From Gimesia fumaroli (GTDB taxonomy: Bacteria; Planctomycetota; Planctomycetia; Planctomycetales; Planctomycetaceae), in assembly GCF_007754425.1 (NCBI RefSeq), contig NZ_CP037452.1, positions 5,059,164 to 5,123,163 of the forward strand: 64,000 nucleotides of DNA, written 5' to 3'. Of this stretch, positions 1 to 8,551 are shown piece after piece; the stretch's first letter is position 1, and each line of letters begins with the position of its first letter. A program made the translations under genes and the position numbers. The notes under the pieces were generated by a model. It did no database searches. It was not told the origin of the DNA and was given only the letters and a program-made list of their open reading frames with translations.

Positions 1-1
1 G

Positions 2-2320
2 AAACTGGAGCAGCGGATCATCGGCCTTTTGGACGAACAACGCTGTTGCGTCACGCGGCTAAATAAACGGACAATCCTATTGATCAGCATTCTGTCGGCG
101 GGAATTGCCAGTATGGCTGCTTTCGGCACGGTCTCATTGGCAGTCGCTGAGAAAGCCGCCATCCCTCCCCGGAACAAAAAACCTGATCAAACGGCTGCCC
201 CTGAGAGATCCACAAAGCAAGAGGTCGCTGAAGAGAATGCAAAGACTGATGACGCTGAGAACAGTCATTTCGTCTATACAGGTCGGATTGTCGATTCACA
301 GGGACATCCCATCGCAGGCGCAACACTCTATGTTGACAATTCACAATATCACTCCAAGCACCGGCAATCAAATATTTCTCTCCCCGTCCATAAGCAGCTG
401 ACGGAAACCCTGACGAATTCAGATGGAACATTCCGTCTTGAATTTGATGACCTCTGGACACGAGTCATGCGTGCCAGCACAGTACGCCCGGCTCCATTTT
501 ATTATAGACAACACCCGGGCACTCTCATCATTGCCACGGCTCCCGGATATGCAACAGAATGGATCACTACTACCGACGCCGATCCGGCTGTTCCATTAAA
601 GATCACTCTAAGCAAAAGTGCCGCCCCGATTCGCGGGCGACTGGTCGATCTGGAGGGCCGCGGACTCGCAGGTATCACCGTGTCGGTAGAGGCAGTCTGC
701 TCTGCAGAGGAAGGTGCCGTAGATCGCTGGCTGCATGATTTACCCACGTTGAGCCAGCAGGGACTGCTACCCAATGAAAAAAAGAAACCGAAACCAGGCA
801 GCTACAACGCCTCCATCGGGAAGTATCCCGGCGCATCCATGGTGACCGCCAATACACCCGGATTCCCGACCTCGATTGAGACAGATCAAGCAGGCCGTTT
901 TCAATTCTTGAACATCGGCATTGATCGGCTACTGATTCTTAAAATCGAAGGTCCTCAAGTGGCGACCGAACGTATTGCGGTTGTCTCCCGTGACATGCAG
1001 TCAGTTCAGGCACGTCCGATCGGCTATGAGGGTCCCGTCAAAGGAACTCACTACGGAGCAACGTTCACACATGTGACAGAGCCAAGTCTCGTCGTCGAAG
1101 GCACTGTGCGCGATCGGGAAACCGGCGCCCCGATTTCAGCAAGGTTGAAGATACGACAATCTGTTCAAGGATCAATGAACGAAGTTGAGATTTCGAATCC
1201 TCATACAGACTTGAAAGGTAGATATCGTATAGAGCAACTTCCCTACTCCGGGACGTTACGCCTCTATGTAATTCCTGATGTCGATCAGCCCTATTTTTCG
1301 ACAGACTATCTTCTACCGAAACCAAGCGGTCTCAAACCAATTTCGTTAAACATCAAGCTGCGTCGTGGCGTGATGTTTCACGGCACAATCACCGATAAGG
1401 AAACAGGCAAACCGATTCCGAATGCCAGCTTTGACTACTTCCCGCTGCTGAGTAACAAAAATGCAACCCATTTCATTCCTTACCAGGATAATACGACCAG
1501 CCTGGAACCGATGCAGAACCGATTTATCTCGGCTGAAGACGGATCATTTTCTCTGATCGGAATGCCAGGTGCCGGAATCATTGGAGCACGCACCTTTAAT
1601 ACCGACCATCTACTGGGAATCGGCCAGGAGAAACTACATCACCTGATCGACGAAAACCGAGATGACCGATACCAGACCCACGATTATTGTTTCACAAATC
1701 TCTATCAGGTTGTAAAACTGATCACGGTGCCCACAGGAGAAAGTGAATTTCAGATTGACTTACAGGCAGATCGCGGAATAGCACTTCAGTTTGAAGTAGT
1801 GGGACCAGATGGGAAACCACTCACAAATTACACGATAAACCACCACCATTATCCCGGCACTGCTGGAGAACCCGCGACGATCTTTGGCTTTCACCCGCAA
1901 CGAACCCAAACCATTTACTTTCGGCACCTTCAGCAGCAACTGGGGCGTGCCGTCACGATTTATGGAGTTCCGGAAGATCGCAGTATTCGCAAAGTGAAAT
2001 TAGAGCCCCTCGGATCAGTGAAAGGTCAATTACTCACTGCGAAAGGGGAACCCGACATCGATGCGCCTATTTCACTGGCAATGAATCCGCCCCCCGGTAC
2101 CGATACTTTACCGAACTATGATACCGGGAGTACCTGGATGCCAAAGCATTGCGACTCAGAGGGAAATTTCCTGTTTCACGATCTCATGGTTGGAGCGATT
2201 TACACGCTACGTGCGAATCGATGGAAAGGAAGGGGTTATTATCCTCTACCGGTTCAGATCAAAATCAAACCGGGACAAAAAATCGATCTGGGAGTGACCA
2301 AAGTCCCCGACAAGAAGTAA
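2..2320 (+). CDS. C-terminal part of BlaR1/M56-like sensor with repeated carboxypeptidase-regulatory domains (5' end outside window)
   Basis: The frame is open to the left edge, and the first possible start inside it (TTG at 29) is preceded by in-frame KLEQRIIGLLDEQR. That peptide resembles the segment just before the last membrane helix of BlaR1/M56 metallopeptidases (LExRIxxILD), so I read this as the tail of a larger gene. A hydrophobic helix follows (TILLISILSAGIASMAAFG). Then come at least five beta-sandwich repeats of the carboxypeptidase-regulatory/transthyretin-like type, recognisable from GRIVDSQGHPIAGA, GRLVDLEGRGLAGI, GTVRDRETGAPISA, GTITDKETGKPIPNA and GQLLTAKGEP. In planctomycetes M56 proteins often carry such extracytoplasmic tails and pair with a BlaI-type repressor, which would lie upstream and is not visible. 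The HExxH peptidase motif is also outside the window. If the start were really at 29 this would be a stand-alone membrane-anchored repeat protein, which I consider less likely. Confidence 0.72.
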   Translation, partial: KLEQRIIGLLDEQRCCVTRLNKRTILLISILSAGIASMAAFGTVSLAVAEKAAIPPRNKKPDQTAAPERSTKQEVAEENAKTDDAENSHFVYTGRIVDSQGHPIAGATLYVDNSQYHSKHRQSNISLPVHKQLTETLTNSDGTFRLEFDDLWTRVMRASTVRPAPFYYRQHPGTLIIATAPGYATEWITTTDADPAVPLKITLSKSAAPIRGRLVDLEGRGLAGITVSVEAVCSAEEGAVDRWLHDLPTLSQQGLLPNEKKKPKPGSYNASIGKYPGASMVTANTPGFPTSIETDQAGRFQFLNIGIDRLLILKIEGPQVATERIAVVSRDMQSVQARPIGYEGPVKGTHYGATFTHVTEPSLVVEGTVRDRETGAPISARLKIRQSVQGSMNEVEISNPHTDLKGRYRIEQLPYSGTLRLYVIPDVDQPYFSTDYLLPKPSGLKPISLNIKLRRGVMFHGTITDKETGKPIPNASFDYFPLLSNKNATHFIPYQDNTTSLEPMQNRFISAEDGSFSLIGMPGAGIIGARTFNTDHLLGIGQEKLHHLIDENRDDRYQTHDYCFTNLYQVVKLITVPTGESEFQIDLQADRGIALQFEVVGPDGKPLTNYTINHHHYPGTAGEPATIFGFHPQRTQTIYFRHLQQQLGRAVTIYGVPEDRSIRKVKLEPLGSVKGQLLTAKGEPDIDAPISLAMNPPPGTDTLPNYDTGSTWMPKHCDSEGNFLFHDLMVGAIYTLRANRWKGRGYYPLPVQIKIKPGQKIDLGVTKVPDKK

Positions 2321-2335
2321 AACAGGGTGACGCGC

Positions 2336-3700
2336 TTATTTCATATCCAGTGAAAAACCGCCGATTTCTCCTGAAACTTTCATGGCGTAATCATCGGTCA
2401 TGCCGCTGACATAATCCATGACCTGCTGAACCCACCAACTGTAACTGTTGTTTAAATTCTGTTCGACATGCTCTTTCCCCCAGGTCAGCTCAATGCAGCG
2501 TTTCGAGAGAAAATGAATCTGTTCATAGTTTTCGGAAGCAACAATCGATTGAATCGTTTTGAACAGCGATTTCAAAACGCGGCCCAAAATGTGATATGCT
2601 CCCAGTTCGGTCGCAATTTTTTTCCGGTGTCCAAAAATATCCTCATAGAACTGATTCACTTCTCTGAGCAGATTTCTGTAGTTCTCATCCAGCGACGCCT
2701 TGAGATCTTCTTCACGTTCTCCATTCATTATGTTATCAAAATCTGCTTCATAGACGTTCCAGAACTCATTGATCAGACTCTGAATCGCCTGCCCTCTTAA
2801 TTGAGGCAGACTCATCCAGTCATTGTCTTTGTTATTCGAAATCGCCAGAAAGAGTTTATGAACTTCGTTCCTCTTGCAGATCCCCATTTCGACAGCGTCT
2901 TCCAGATCAAGAATACGATAGCAGATATCGTCAGCCGCTTCAGTCAAAAACGAGAGCGGATGCCGACAGAAATCACCCTGGGCGTTGTAGAGCTCCAGCT
3001 CATCCGCAATCTCCTTAAAGATTTCTGCTTCGGTCGTATAAACATTATGCTTCATTTTCTTTGGAGTACGATCATCTGTGGAGAGCCACGGATATTTGAC
3101 CGCGGAACTCAGCGTCGCATACGTCAATCTTAAATACCCGGCACTCGGATTATCGTAACGAGAGGCGATTCGGAATCCCTGCGCATTCCCTTCAAAGTTC
3201 AGGCAATCACTGATACAACGTGTTCTTTGATCGTCATCTTCAAACTCAGCCGGAGAAAAATATTCTTCCAAGTGCTCTTTAACCCAAGCCCGGACCACTT
3301 CTTCCCCCGCGTGACCAAAGGGCGGATTTCCCAAGTCATGAATCAGACACGCTGATTGGAGTATCCAGCTTAAATCCAGATGGGCGCTCTCAGAAAGATC
3401 GCTCTCTTTCACTGCCAGCTCAACCACGCGATCTGATAACGAACGCCCTACACTGGCTACTTCCAGGGAATGAATCAATCGATTATGAATATGGTCATTG
3501 CTGGCCATCGGATGAACTTGTGTTTTTCTGGCCAGCCTGCGAAACGGCAGAGAAAAAACGATCCTGTCGTAATCGGCTTCGAAATTCGTTCTTCGATCTG
3601 CTTTCACATAACTTCGGTCAACTGACCTGGTACGATCTTTCCTCGGGCCAGAGACCCTGCTGGCAGAGAGGAGTTTCTTCCATGACAATTTATGAGACAT
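2336..3700 (-). CDS. dgt: dGTP triphosphohydrolase (dGTPase), HD superfamily
   Basis: The 454 aa product carries the HD-domain metal-binding signature of dNTP triphosphohydrolases. NRLIHSLEVASVGRSL supplies the first His, and LIHDLGNPPFGHAGEE supplies the His-Asp pair and the GHxGE loop typical of dGTPases. The N-terminal FSLPFRRLARKTQVHP segment is also characteristic of the family. The enzyme hydrolyses dGTP to deoxyguanosine and triphosphate in the cytoplasm and so affects dNTP pool balance. Its length is shorter than the roughly 505 aa of the E. coli enzyme but normal for the wider family. The ATG at 3700 is used. It converges on the M56-like gene with only 15 bp between the stop codons, and no obvious terminator lies in that gap. 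Confidence 0.9.
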   Translation of the reverse strand: MSHKLSWKKLLSASRVSGPRKDRTRSVDRSYVKADRRTNFEADYDRIVFSLPFRRLARKTQVHPMASNDHIHNRLIHSLEVASVGRSLSDRVVELAVKESDLSESAHLDLSWILQSACLIHDLGNPPFGHAGEEVVRAWVKEHLEEYFSPAEFEDDDQRTRCISDCLNFEGNAQGFRIASRYDNPSAGYLRLTYATLSSAVKYPWLSTDDRTPKKMKHNVYTTEAEIFKEIADELELYNAQGDFCRHPLSFLTEAADDICYRILDLEDAVEMGICKRNEVHKLFLAISNNKDNDWMSLPQLRGQAIQSLINEFWNVYEADFDNIMNGEREEDLKASLDENYRNLLREVNQFYEDIFGHRKKIATELGAYHILGRVLKSLFKTIQSIVASENYEQIHFLSKRCIELTWGKEHVEQNLNNSYSWWVQQVMDYVSGMTDDYAMKVSGEIGGFSLDMK

Positions 3701-3897
3701 CGACTTCGATCTAACTCCAGAAAAACAAAAATGAATGCGGAAAGCATTCCAAGAGAATAGGAAAGCGGCAAAAAAAGGTCAAAGGGGTGACGGATTAAAA
3801 ATCCCAACACCACGACATTTCCCGGGCAGGCATCCCCGCGCTCAGAAGATCTCTGGGAACGAAGACTGGTTTTACTCCGTCTGCCGCGCAATGAAGG

Positions 3898-4461
3898 CTA
3901 GATCAGTCTGTCTGTAAATGAGTACTCTCGCTCAAACACTCTGGGCATCAACTCTTTGCCTCGCTCGCGATCCTGTTTGGCTTTTTCTTCCTTGCCCTGA
4001 TACTGATAAGCCAGCCAGCGATGGAAATAGGCTTCCCAGTCATCGGGCTTGAGTTCAATTGCCTCAGAATAATCGGCAATTGCCAGATCGATCTGCTCGT
4101 CGTCCCACCGGAGGAGTCCACGGTGTACGTAGATGGAAGCGAGCCGGGTTGAATTATAATCAGGCTGCTTGTCCGCATGCTGAATTGCCTGATCCAAATC
4201 TGCTTTTGCAGCCGTGTATCGCCCGACCCCCATGTACAACACTGCCCGCCCGAAAAGCGCGTCGAGATCTCCCGCATTGGCATCAATGGCGAGATTGTAT
4301 TTCGCCAATTGCTCCTGATATTCCCCCGCATCATCTAACGTACGAAAATAAGAGAGCGGCTTATAATGCTCGGGCGCATTCATATACACCGGAATGCACC
4401 CTGACAGACAGAACAGACACAGGACCATTCCAAACAGGGGGCGTTTTGACAGATTCCGCAT
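3898..4461 (-). CDS. TPR-containing lipoprotein
   Basis: The 187 aa product begins with a short basic region, a hydrophobic stretch and a lipobox (LSGC, Cys22), so it should be lipid-anchored outside the cytoplasmic membrane. The rest is tetratricopeptide-like. Helical pairs around residues 46-95 and 105-165 include the motifs ALFGRAVLYMGVGRYTAA and AIADYSEAIELKPDDWEAY. Such proteins normally act as protein-protein interaction scaffolds, and no specific partner can be read from the sequence. The ATG at 4461 is preceded by AGGA at suitable spacing. It lies downstream of nothing on its own strand and reads toward dgt across about 200 bp, so it is probably its own transcription unit. Confidence 0.8.
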   Translation of the reverse strand: MRNLSKRPLFGMVLCLFCLSGCIPVYMNAPEHYKPLSYFRTLDDAGEYQEQLAKYNLAIDANAGDLDALFGRAVLYMGVGRYTAAKADLDQAIQHADKQPDYNSTRLASIYVHRGLLRWDDEQIDLAIADYSEAIELKPDDWEAYFHRWLAYQYQGKEEKAKQDRERGKELMPRVFEREYSFTDRLI

Positions 4462-4692
4462 AAAAACATCCTGATCCAGCCTGATTCGACTCTGGATACG
4501 TAGACTAGAGTGATAAAGTGGGTAAGGAACGCAGTTCCAGTCCCGTATGCCTCACAATAAAACCCGCCCCCGTCACGCGTAATGTAGTCTAGAACAGCCC
4601 CATCCTGCAATACGATTCCTCTCGATCCATCCTCTGTGAAAACGGAAGTAGTTTTAACTTTTCGTCTTTTTTATCAACATTACCCTTTACTT

Positions 4693-4722
4693 TGTTTAAC
4701 TTATGATAAACATTATTAAACA
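4693..4722. promoter_or_regulatory. Inverted repeat overlapping the start of the DUF2089 gene, candidate operator
   Basis: TGTTTAA at 4693-4699 is repeated in inverted orientation as TTAAACA at 4716-4722, the second arm ending on the first base of the start codon. The spacer also holds a direct repeat of TAAACAT. No Shine-Dalgarno sequence is visible before ATG 4722. The position suits autoregulation by the helix-turn-helix product encoded immediately downstream, but this is inference from location and symmetry only. Confidence 0.3.
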
Positions 4723-5078
4723 TGAGCAATATCAATCTAAATGAATCTGTAAAGAAAGTGGCTGACAATTCACAGCTGATTCCCGGTCAAACTCAACGAC
4801 CAGAGCATCCATTACTGTCTTTGGATCAGGAGAATCTTGAGTTCGTGCTGCAGCTGGTACTGGCATCGGGTTCACTGAAAGAACTGGCACGCTATTACGG
4901 TATCAGCTACCCGACAGTTCGCGCCCGGCTGGATAAGTTGATTGTGCGGCTGCAATTGATTGTCGAAAGCCGCGAACGGGATGAAATGGCGAATCTTCTG
5001 GCCAATCTTGTTGAAGCCGGTCAGCTCACCAGCACAGCCGCTCAAAGCATTCTCGAGTTACATCGGTCCAATCACTAA
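4722..5078 (+). CDS. DUF2089-type small helix-turn-helix regulator
   Basis: The 118 aa protein has a central segment (about residues 35-77) reading LDQENLEFVLQLVLASG and then ELARYYGISYPTVRARLDKL. That combination matches the DUF2089 family, whose core is a helix-turn-helix (recognition helix within YPTVRARLDKL). The N-terminal 30 residues are polar and look disordered, and a C-terminal helical tail (MANLLANLVEAGQLTS) may dimerise. It is the first gene of a tight three-gene unit: the next start lies 19 bp downstream, and the protease gene follows 17 bp after that. A likely role is transcriptional control of this unit, possibly by the inverted repeat at its own start. No RBS is evident, so the transcript may be leaderless or weakly translated. 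DNA binding is inferred. Confidence 0.72.
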   Translation: MSNINLNESVKKVADNSQLIPGQTQRPEHPLLSLDQENLEFVLQLVLASGSLKELARYYGISYPTVRARLDKLIVRLQLIVESRERDEMANLLANLVEAGQLTSTAAQSILELHRSNH

Positions 5079-5097
5079 CAGCAGAAGGAGTACCATT

Positions 5098-5457
5098 ATG
5101 GACGCGCCCTGGTTTGATCCCACTACGTTTGGTGCCTGGTTCGGCACGGTTGTTGGTGGTGGTGGGGGTACGCTGTGCGGGCTACTGGGTGCTCTTTGTG
5201 GAATCCTGAGCCCGCGTGGGAAGGGAAGAAAATTCATCCTCGGTGGGATGTTCGTGTTTATCACCATCGGACTACTTCTCGTTGGTACAGGGATATTCGC
5301 TTTGTTAAGCGGACAACCTTATGGGATCTGGTATCCGTTCCTGTTGTCGGGATTCGTTTTTGCCATTGTCAACGGCGCACTGATTCCTGTGATTCGCAAA
5401 AACTACGAACAAGCTGAGAATCGACGCATCGCCGCAAAGTCGATTCGCGTTGGCTGA
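5098..5457 (+). CDS. Small integral membrane protein in the DUF2089-protease unit
   Basis: The ATG at 5098 is preceded by AGAAGGAG at about 8 nt, which supports it over any upstream in-frame codon (those fall inside the DUF2089 gene). The 119 aa product starts with a Gly-rich hydrophobic segment (GAWFGTVVGGGGGTLCGLLG). Two clear membrane helices follow, at about residues 46-68 (FVFITIGLLLVGTGIFALL) and 76-98 (WYPFLLSGFVFAIVNGALIPV), and the tail is short, basic and cytoplasmic. I recognise no family. The position between a small regulator and a caspase-fold protease suggests it anchors or signals to one of them, as an inference from gene order alone. Confidence 0.75.
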   Translation: MDAPWFDPTTFGAWFGTVVGGGGGTLCGLLGALCGILSPRGKGRKFILGGMFVFITIGLLLVGTGIFALLSGQPYGIWYPFLLSGFVFAIVNGALIPVIRKNYEQAENRRIAAKSIRVG

Positions 5458-5474
5458 GTAAGGAGAGAAGGAAC

Positions 5475-7025
5475 ATGACCATTCAATCCAAGAAACGTAT
5501 CGGTTCGATCTGGACTTTCTGTCTGATCGGAATCGCTGTCACCGGTTTTGTCATGCTCTCCGCCTTCCAGCCGTTCGCACTGTCAAAGCCGCGCGAACCA
5601 TTGGCCGTTCGAATGGACTCGTCAGGCCCCTATCTTATTCTTGCTACTGAAGCCGCGGATCGCGATTATCGGCAGGCGATTCAAAAAGCACAAGCACTGC
5701 ATCCGGAAGCCACCCGTTTGAAATTCTCTGCCGACGACATGGAATCGATTCTGGATCAACTCAGAACAATCCAGCCGCGGTATGCGTTAATATTTATTAA
5801 GCCGAACGAACTTGATGTCAACTTTGCCTGGAAATGGCTGGAGTTGACGACACAGATTGACGAAGACCCACTCGTTGATGTCAGCAGTGGATTCATCACT
5901 GGCTCGACCCCGGAAGCAGCCGCCATATTCGTAGACCGGATTGCGAAAACCGTGAGTGGGGAATTAACGTTGCCGGGCAAGCTCATTGATAATTTCGGTC
6001 CCAACCCACAAGCCACACAGAACAGTTTCATCCAGCAGCCGGGCTGTTTTATGATTCCCGTTTTTCAGGAACGGACCGCAGTCGCAAGCATATCTCATGG
6101 CACTCACGGATTCACCAATACGCGACTGGACTCGATGCACGATGCGGGGCTAATCCATATTGGAGGGCACGGCTATCCGGACCGGGTTGTTGACGGTCTT
6201 CAAGGCCAGCAGACGAAACAACTGAAACTCTCTCCCTGCATTGTATTCAACGGCGCCTGTTACACGGGCGTCACCAGTCGCTGGTTCAACCAATGGACTC
6301 CGAACGGAACCGTAGAGAGTCAGACAGTCGCCGATGAGCAATGCTTCTGCCTGAATCTGCTAGATAACAGCGCCGTCGCCTATCTGGCAGCGCTGCACCC
6401 CGATCACGGGATTCCCGTTTATCAGGAAATGGAATACCTGGCCTACTCTGGAAAGTCGCTCGGCGATGTCATGCGTCACACGCACAACGGAGTCATTCTG
6501 GGAAACGGAGGAACGCTGCCAACCTTCGAGCCGTTTAGAGACAAGATGCCCTCGCCGAAATGGACTCCCAGCGACGTGATGCTTAAAGGGACGGCTGCGC
6601 GGGTTCTGTTTGGCGACCCTGCAATGATCATTGCAAAAGCCTTTACGAAACCGCCATTTAAAGTGACGACATCACACATCGGTTCCGATCAGTTACAAAT
6701 CACGGCTCTGCTATCGAATACTCAGTTGAAGAGCGAATACACTGACACCTATTATTCTGATCTGTCCTCGAATAAGCGACTCTTCAACGATCGCGCCCTC
6801 ATCGTCGTTGACCTGCCGGAAGACTGGGAGGATATCAATTCGGTCGAGGTCTCAGCAGCACGTGCTGCTGGGCAAGAACTCCAGAACCGACTCGTTGGGT
6901 ATACCGTCGAAAAGGAAGGCAAACGGCAGCGGTTGCATGTCCAGATTGACTTGCCCACCACCGGCTATATGCAGTCGCCATTTCGAACAAAAGGTGCGAC
7001 GATTGACCTTAAAGTCAGCCGTTAA
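5475..7025 (+). CDS. Secreted caspase-fold (C25/gingipain-like) cysteine protease
   Basis: The 516 aa product has an N-terminal hydrophobic segment (residues 11-32) acting as signal peptide or anchor, so the catalytic part should be extracytoplasmic. The pattern IHIGGHGYPD (His232) followed about 30 residues later by CIVFNGACYTG (Cys262) is the His/Cys dyad arrangement of clan CD peptidases, each at the end of a hydrophobic strand. A downstream RVLFGDPAM motif is also seen in C25-like peptidases. The C-terminal 130 residues look like a beta-rich accessory domain. The start at 5475 has AAGGAGAGAAGGAAC upstream. It is the last gene of the unit with the DUF2089 regulator and membrane protein. 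Substrate and activation are unknown. A catalytically inactive homologue cannot be excluded, but both dyad residues are present. Confidence 0.72.
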   Translation: MTIQSKKRIGSIWTFCLIGIAVTGFVMLSAFQPFALSKPREPLAVRMDSSGPYLILATEAADRDYRQAIQKAQALHPEATRLKFSADDMESILDQLRTIQPRYALIFIKPNELDVNFAWKWLELTTQIDEDPLVDVSSGFITGSTPEAAAIFVDRIAKTVSGELTLPGKLIDNFGPNPQATQNSFIQQPGCFMIPVFQERTAVASISHGTHGFTNTRLDSMHDAGLIHIGGHGYPDRVVDGLQGQQTKQLKLSPCIVFNGACYTGVTSRWFNQWTPNGTVESQTVADEQCFCLNLLDNSAVAYLAALHPDHGIPVYQEMEYLAYSGKSLGDVMRHTHNGVILGNGGTLPTFEPFRDKMPSPKWTPSDVMLKGTAARVLFGDPAMIIAKAFTKPPFKVTTSHIGSDQLQITALLSNTQLKSEYTDTYYSDLSSNKRLFNDRALIVVDLPEDWEDINSVEVSAARAAGQELQNRLVGYTVEKEGKRQRLHVQIDLPTTGYMQSPFRTKGATIDLKVSR

Positions 7026-7400
7026 AACGTATCAAATGAGAGTACTATCACAGAGTCGCTGGCGCCTCCTGGCTTTGAATCATCAAACGTAACTTGAATT
7101 TCATTTTCTGACGTTTTGAAACTTTCCGGTAAGCGACGCCCAGACCGATCACATACTTGGAACAATCCACACTGGATTGATAGAGATAATTCCCTGAGCC
7201 AATTTCAAGTTAACTTCGGGTTAACAATTGATGAATAAAAGTGAAGTCAATCAGAATGCCATTGAACGTAAAACTATCTATAGATAACGTATTCGCATCA
7301 ATGCAATTTTAGCTGGCGTCTGTGTAGAGTAAGCAATCCCAACATCCGACGATGCTTGAGAGTCTTTCATCATTCAGTTCTACAGATTAAGGAATTTACG
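7026..7400. other. Intergenic region upstream of the DUF1559 gene
   Basis: This 375 bp AT-rich stretch separates the protease unit from the DUF1559 gene on the same strand. It contains no plausible coding frame and no strong terminator hairpin. The motif GTTAAC occurs twice near 7208-7222. It presumably holds the promoter of the DUF1559/lipoprotein pair, but I cannot assign -35/-10 boxes with confidence. Confidence 0.4.
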
Positions 7401-8423
7401 ATGCGAAATCATTCCTTTTGCCGATTTTATCCAAAACTTTTTCGACGTTCTGCATTCACTTTGATCGAGCTGCTCGTCGTCATCGCGATCATTGCCATTT
7501 TGATTGCACTTTTACTCCCGGCAGTCCAGCAGGCACGCGAAGCCGCCAGACGCTCTACCTGCAAAAACAATTTGAAGCAACTTGCCTTGGCATTACATAA
7601 CTACCACTCAACACACACGGTTTTCCCCCCTGGCAGTGTGAACGGTGCCGGCGATAATCCAAATGGCTCGAACGGGTCCGGAGGGGTCGCCATAGGTGGC
7701 TCATGGATTCTGATGCTGCTGGCAGATATTGAGCAGTCCGCCATGTTCGACGACTTCATGAAAATTGCCAACGAACGACCGGAAGTACTGGACTGGCTGG
7801 GAAATGGAACTTATACATCGCAAGGCATCTATGTCGGCAGCAAACAAATCAGCTCGATGCTTTGTCCCTCTCATCCTAAAAACCAGGAGCAATTTGGAAA
7901 TGGAACCGGCCTGGAGAATTTAGCTCGGGGAAATTACGCAGCCAACTATGGCAAAGCCGGTTATGGGCAGATTCACACGAACGATATGAAAAAAGGAGGC
8001 GTCTTCGGCAACAATTCCAGTATCGGAATCCGAGACATCATCGACGGCACATCCAATACGTTGGCCTTGAGTGAGCTCAAGTTTCGTCTGCAAAGTTCAA
8101 CGGGCCCATCCAGACAGGATACCCGTGGTACCTGGCCTTATGGCGTCATGGGAGGAAACATTTTCAGTACGCAAACGGGACCAAACAGTTCGACCCCTGA
8201 TGGAATCTGGGGCTGTCGCAGTTATCCCGAAGAGGGAATGGCCTGTATCCAGATCGGCTCACCTTATACCGAAATGTACTCTGCGGCTCGCAGCTATCAC
8301 ACAGGAGGAGTTCAGGGCGCCATGGCAGACGGCTCAGTGAGATTTTTCTCTGAAAACATCGACCTCACGCTCTGGCAAGCCTTAAGCACCCGAGGCGGAC
8401 GCGAAGTGATAGATAATTTCTAA
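7401..8423 (+). CDS. DUF1559 family protein with type IV prepilin-like N-terminus
   Basis: The 340 aa product opens with RRSAFTLIELLVVIAIIAIL, a classic prepilin methylation site (A|FTLIE with E at +5) and hydrophobic helix. It continues with LPAVQQAREAARR and KNNLKQLALALHNYH, and ends with the H-X9-DGS motif region (ADGSVRFFSENID). This is the DUF1559 (SBP_bac_10/pseudopilin-like) architecture that planctomycetes carry in large numbers. The protein is probably inserted in the membrane, processed by a prepilin peptidase and exposed outside; its molecular job is unknown. ATG 7401 follows AAGGAATTTACG and is preferred to an upstream TTG at 7356. A small lipoprotein gene follows 128 bp downstream, the usual partner of DUF1559 genes. 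Confidence 0.92.
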   Translation: MRNHSFCRFYPKLFRRSAFTLIELLVVIAIIAILIALLLPAVQQAREAARRSTCKNNLKQLALALHNYHSTHTVFPPGSVNGAGDNPNGSNGSGGVAIGGSWILMLLADIEQSAMFDDFMKIANERPEVLDWLGNGTYTSQGIYVGSKQISSMLCPSHPKNQEQFGNGTGLENLARGNYAANYGKAGYGQIHTNDMKKGGVFGNNSSIGIRDIIDGTSNTLALSELKFRLQSSTGPSRQDTRGTWPYGVMGGNIFSTQTGPNSSTPDGIWGCRSYPEEGMACIQIGSPYTEMYSAARSYHTGGVQGAMADGSVRFFSENIDLTLWQALSTRGGREVIDNF

Positions 8424-8449
8424 TCAGAAATCGTGGTCGTAGAAAAAAC

Positions 8450-8478
8450 GGTTCGATCCTGGTCTCCAGGGTCGAATC
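8450..8478 (+). terminator. Hairpin between the DUF1559 and lipoprotein genes
   Basis: GGTTCGATCCTGG and CCAGGGTCGAATC pair over 13 positions (two G-T) around a 3 nt loop. The following sequence is only moderately T-rich (ACTTTGTCTCTT). It may be a weak terminator or processing hairpin that lowers expression of the downstream lipoprotein. Confidence 0.45.
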
Positions 8479-8551
8479 ACTTTGTCTCTTCTTACACACA
8501 ATGATTCCCATCATGATCAAGAATATTTTGTTTTTTGCTCAAAGACATACC

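Noticed and set aside
3735-3917. Short frames between dgt and the TPR lipoprotein gene
   Set aside because: They are short, overlap on both strands and show no coding features; the gap probably holds the dgt promoter.
7401-8423. Treating the DUF1559 protein as a type IV major pilin
   Set aside because: The prepilin-like start is real, but the 340 aa length and DUF1559 motifs place it in the planctomycete-expanded family of unknown function.
8450-8478. GGTTCGATCC resembles the T-arm of a tRNA
   Set aside because: No acceptor, D-arm or anticodon stem surrounds it; it fits a simple hairpin between two genes.
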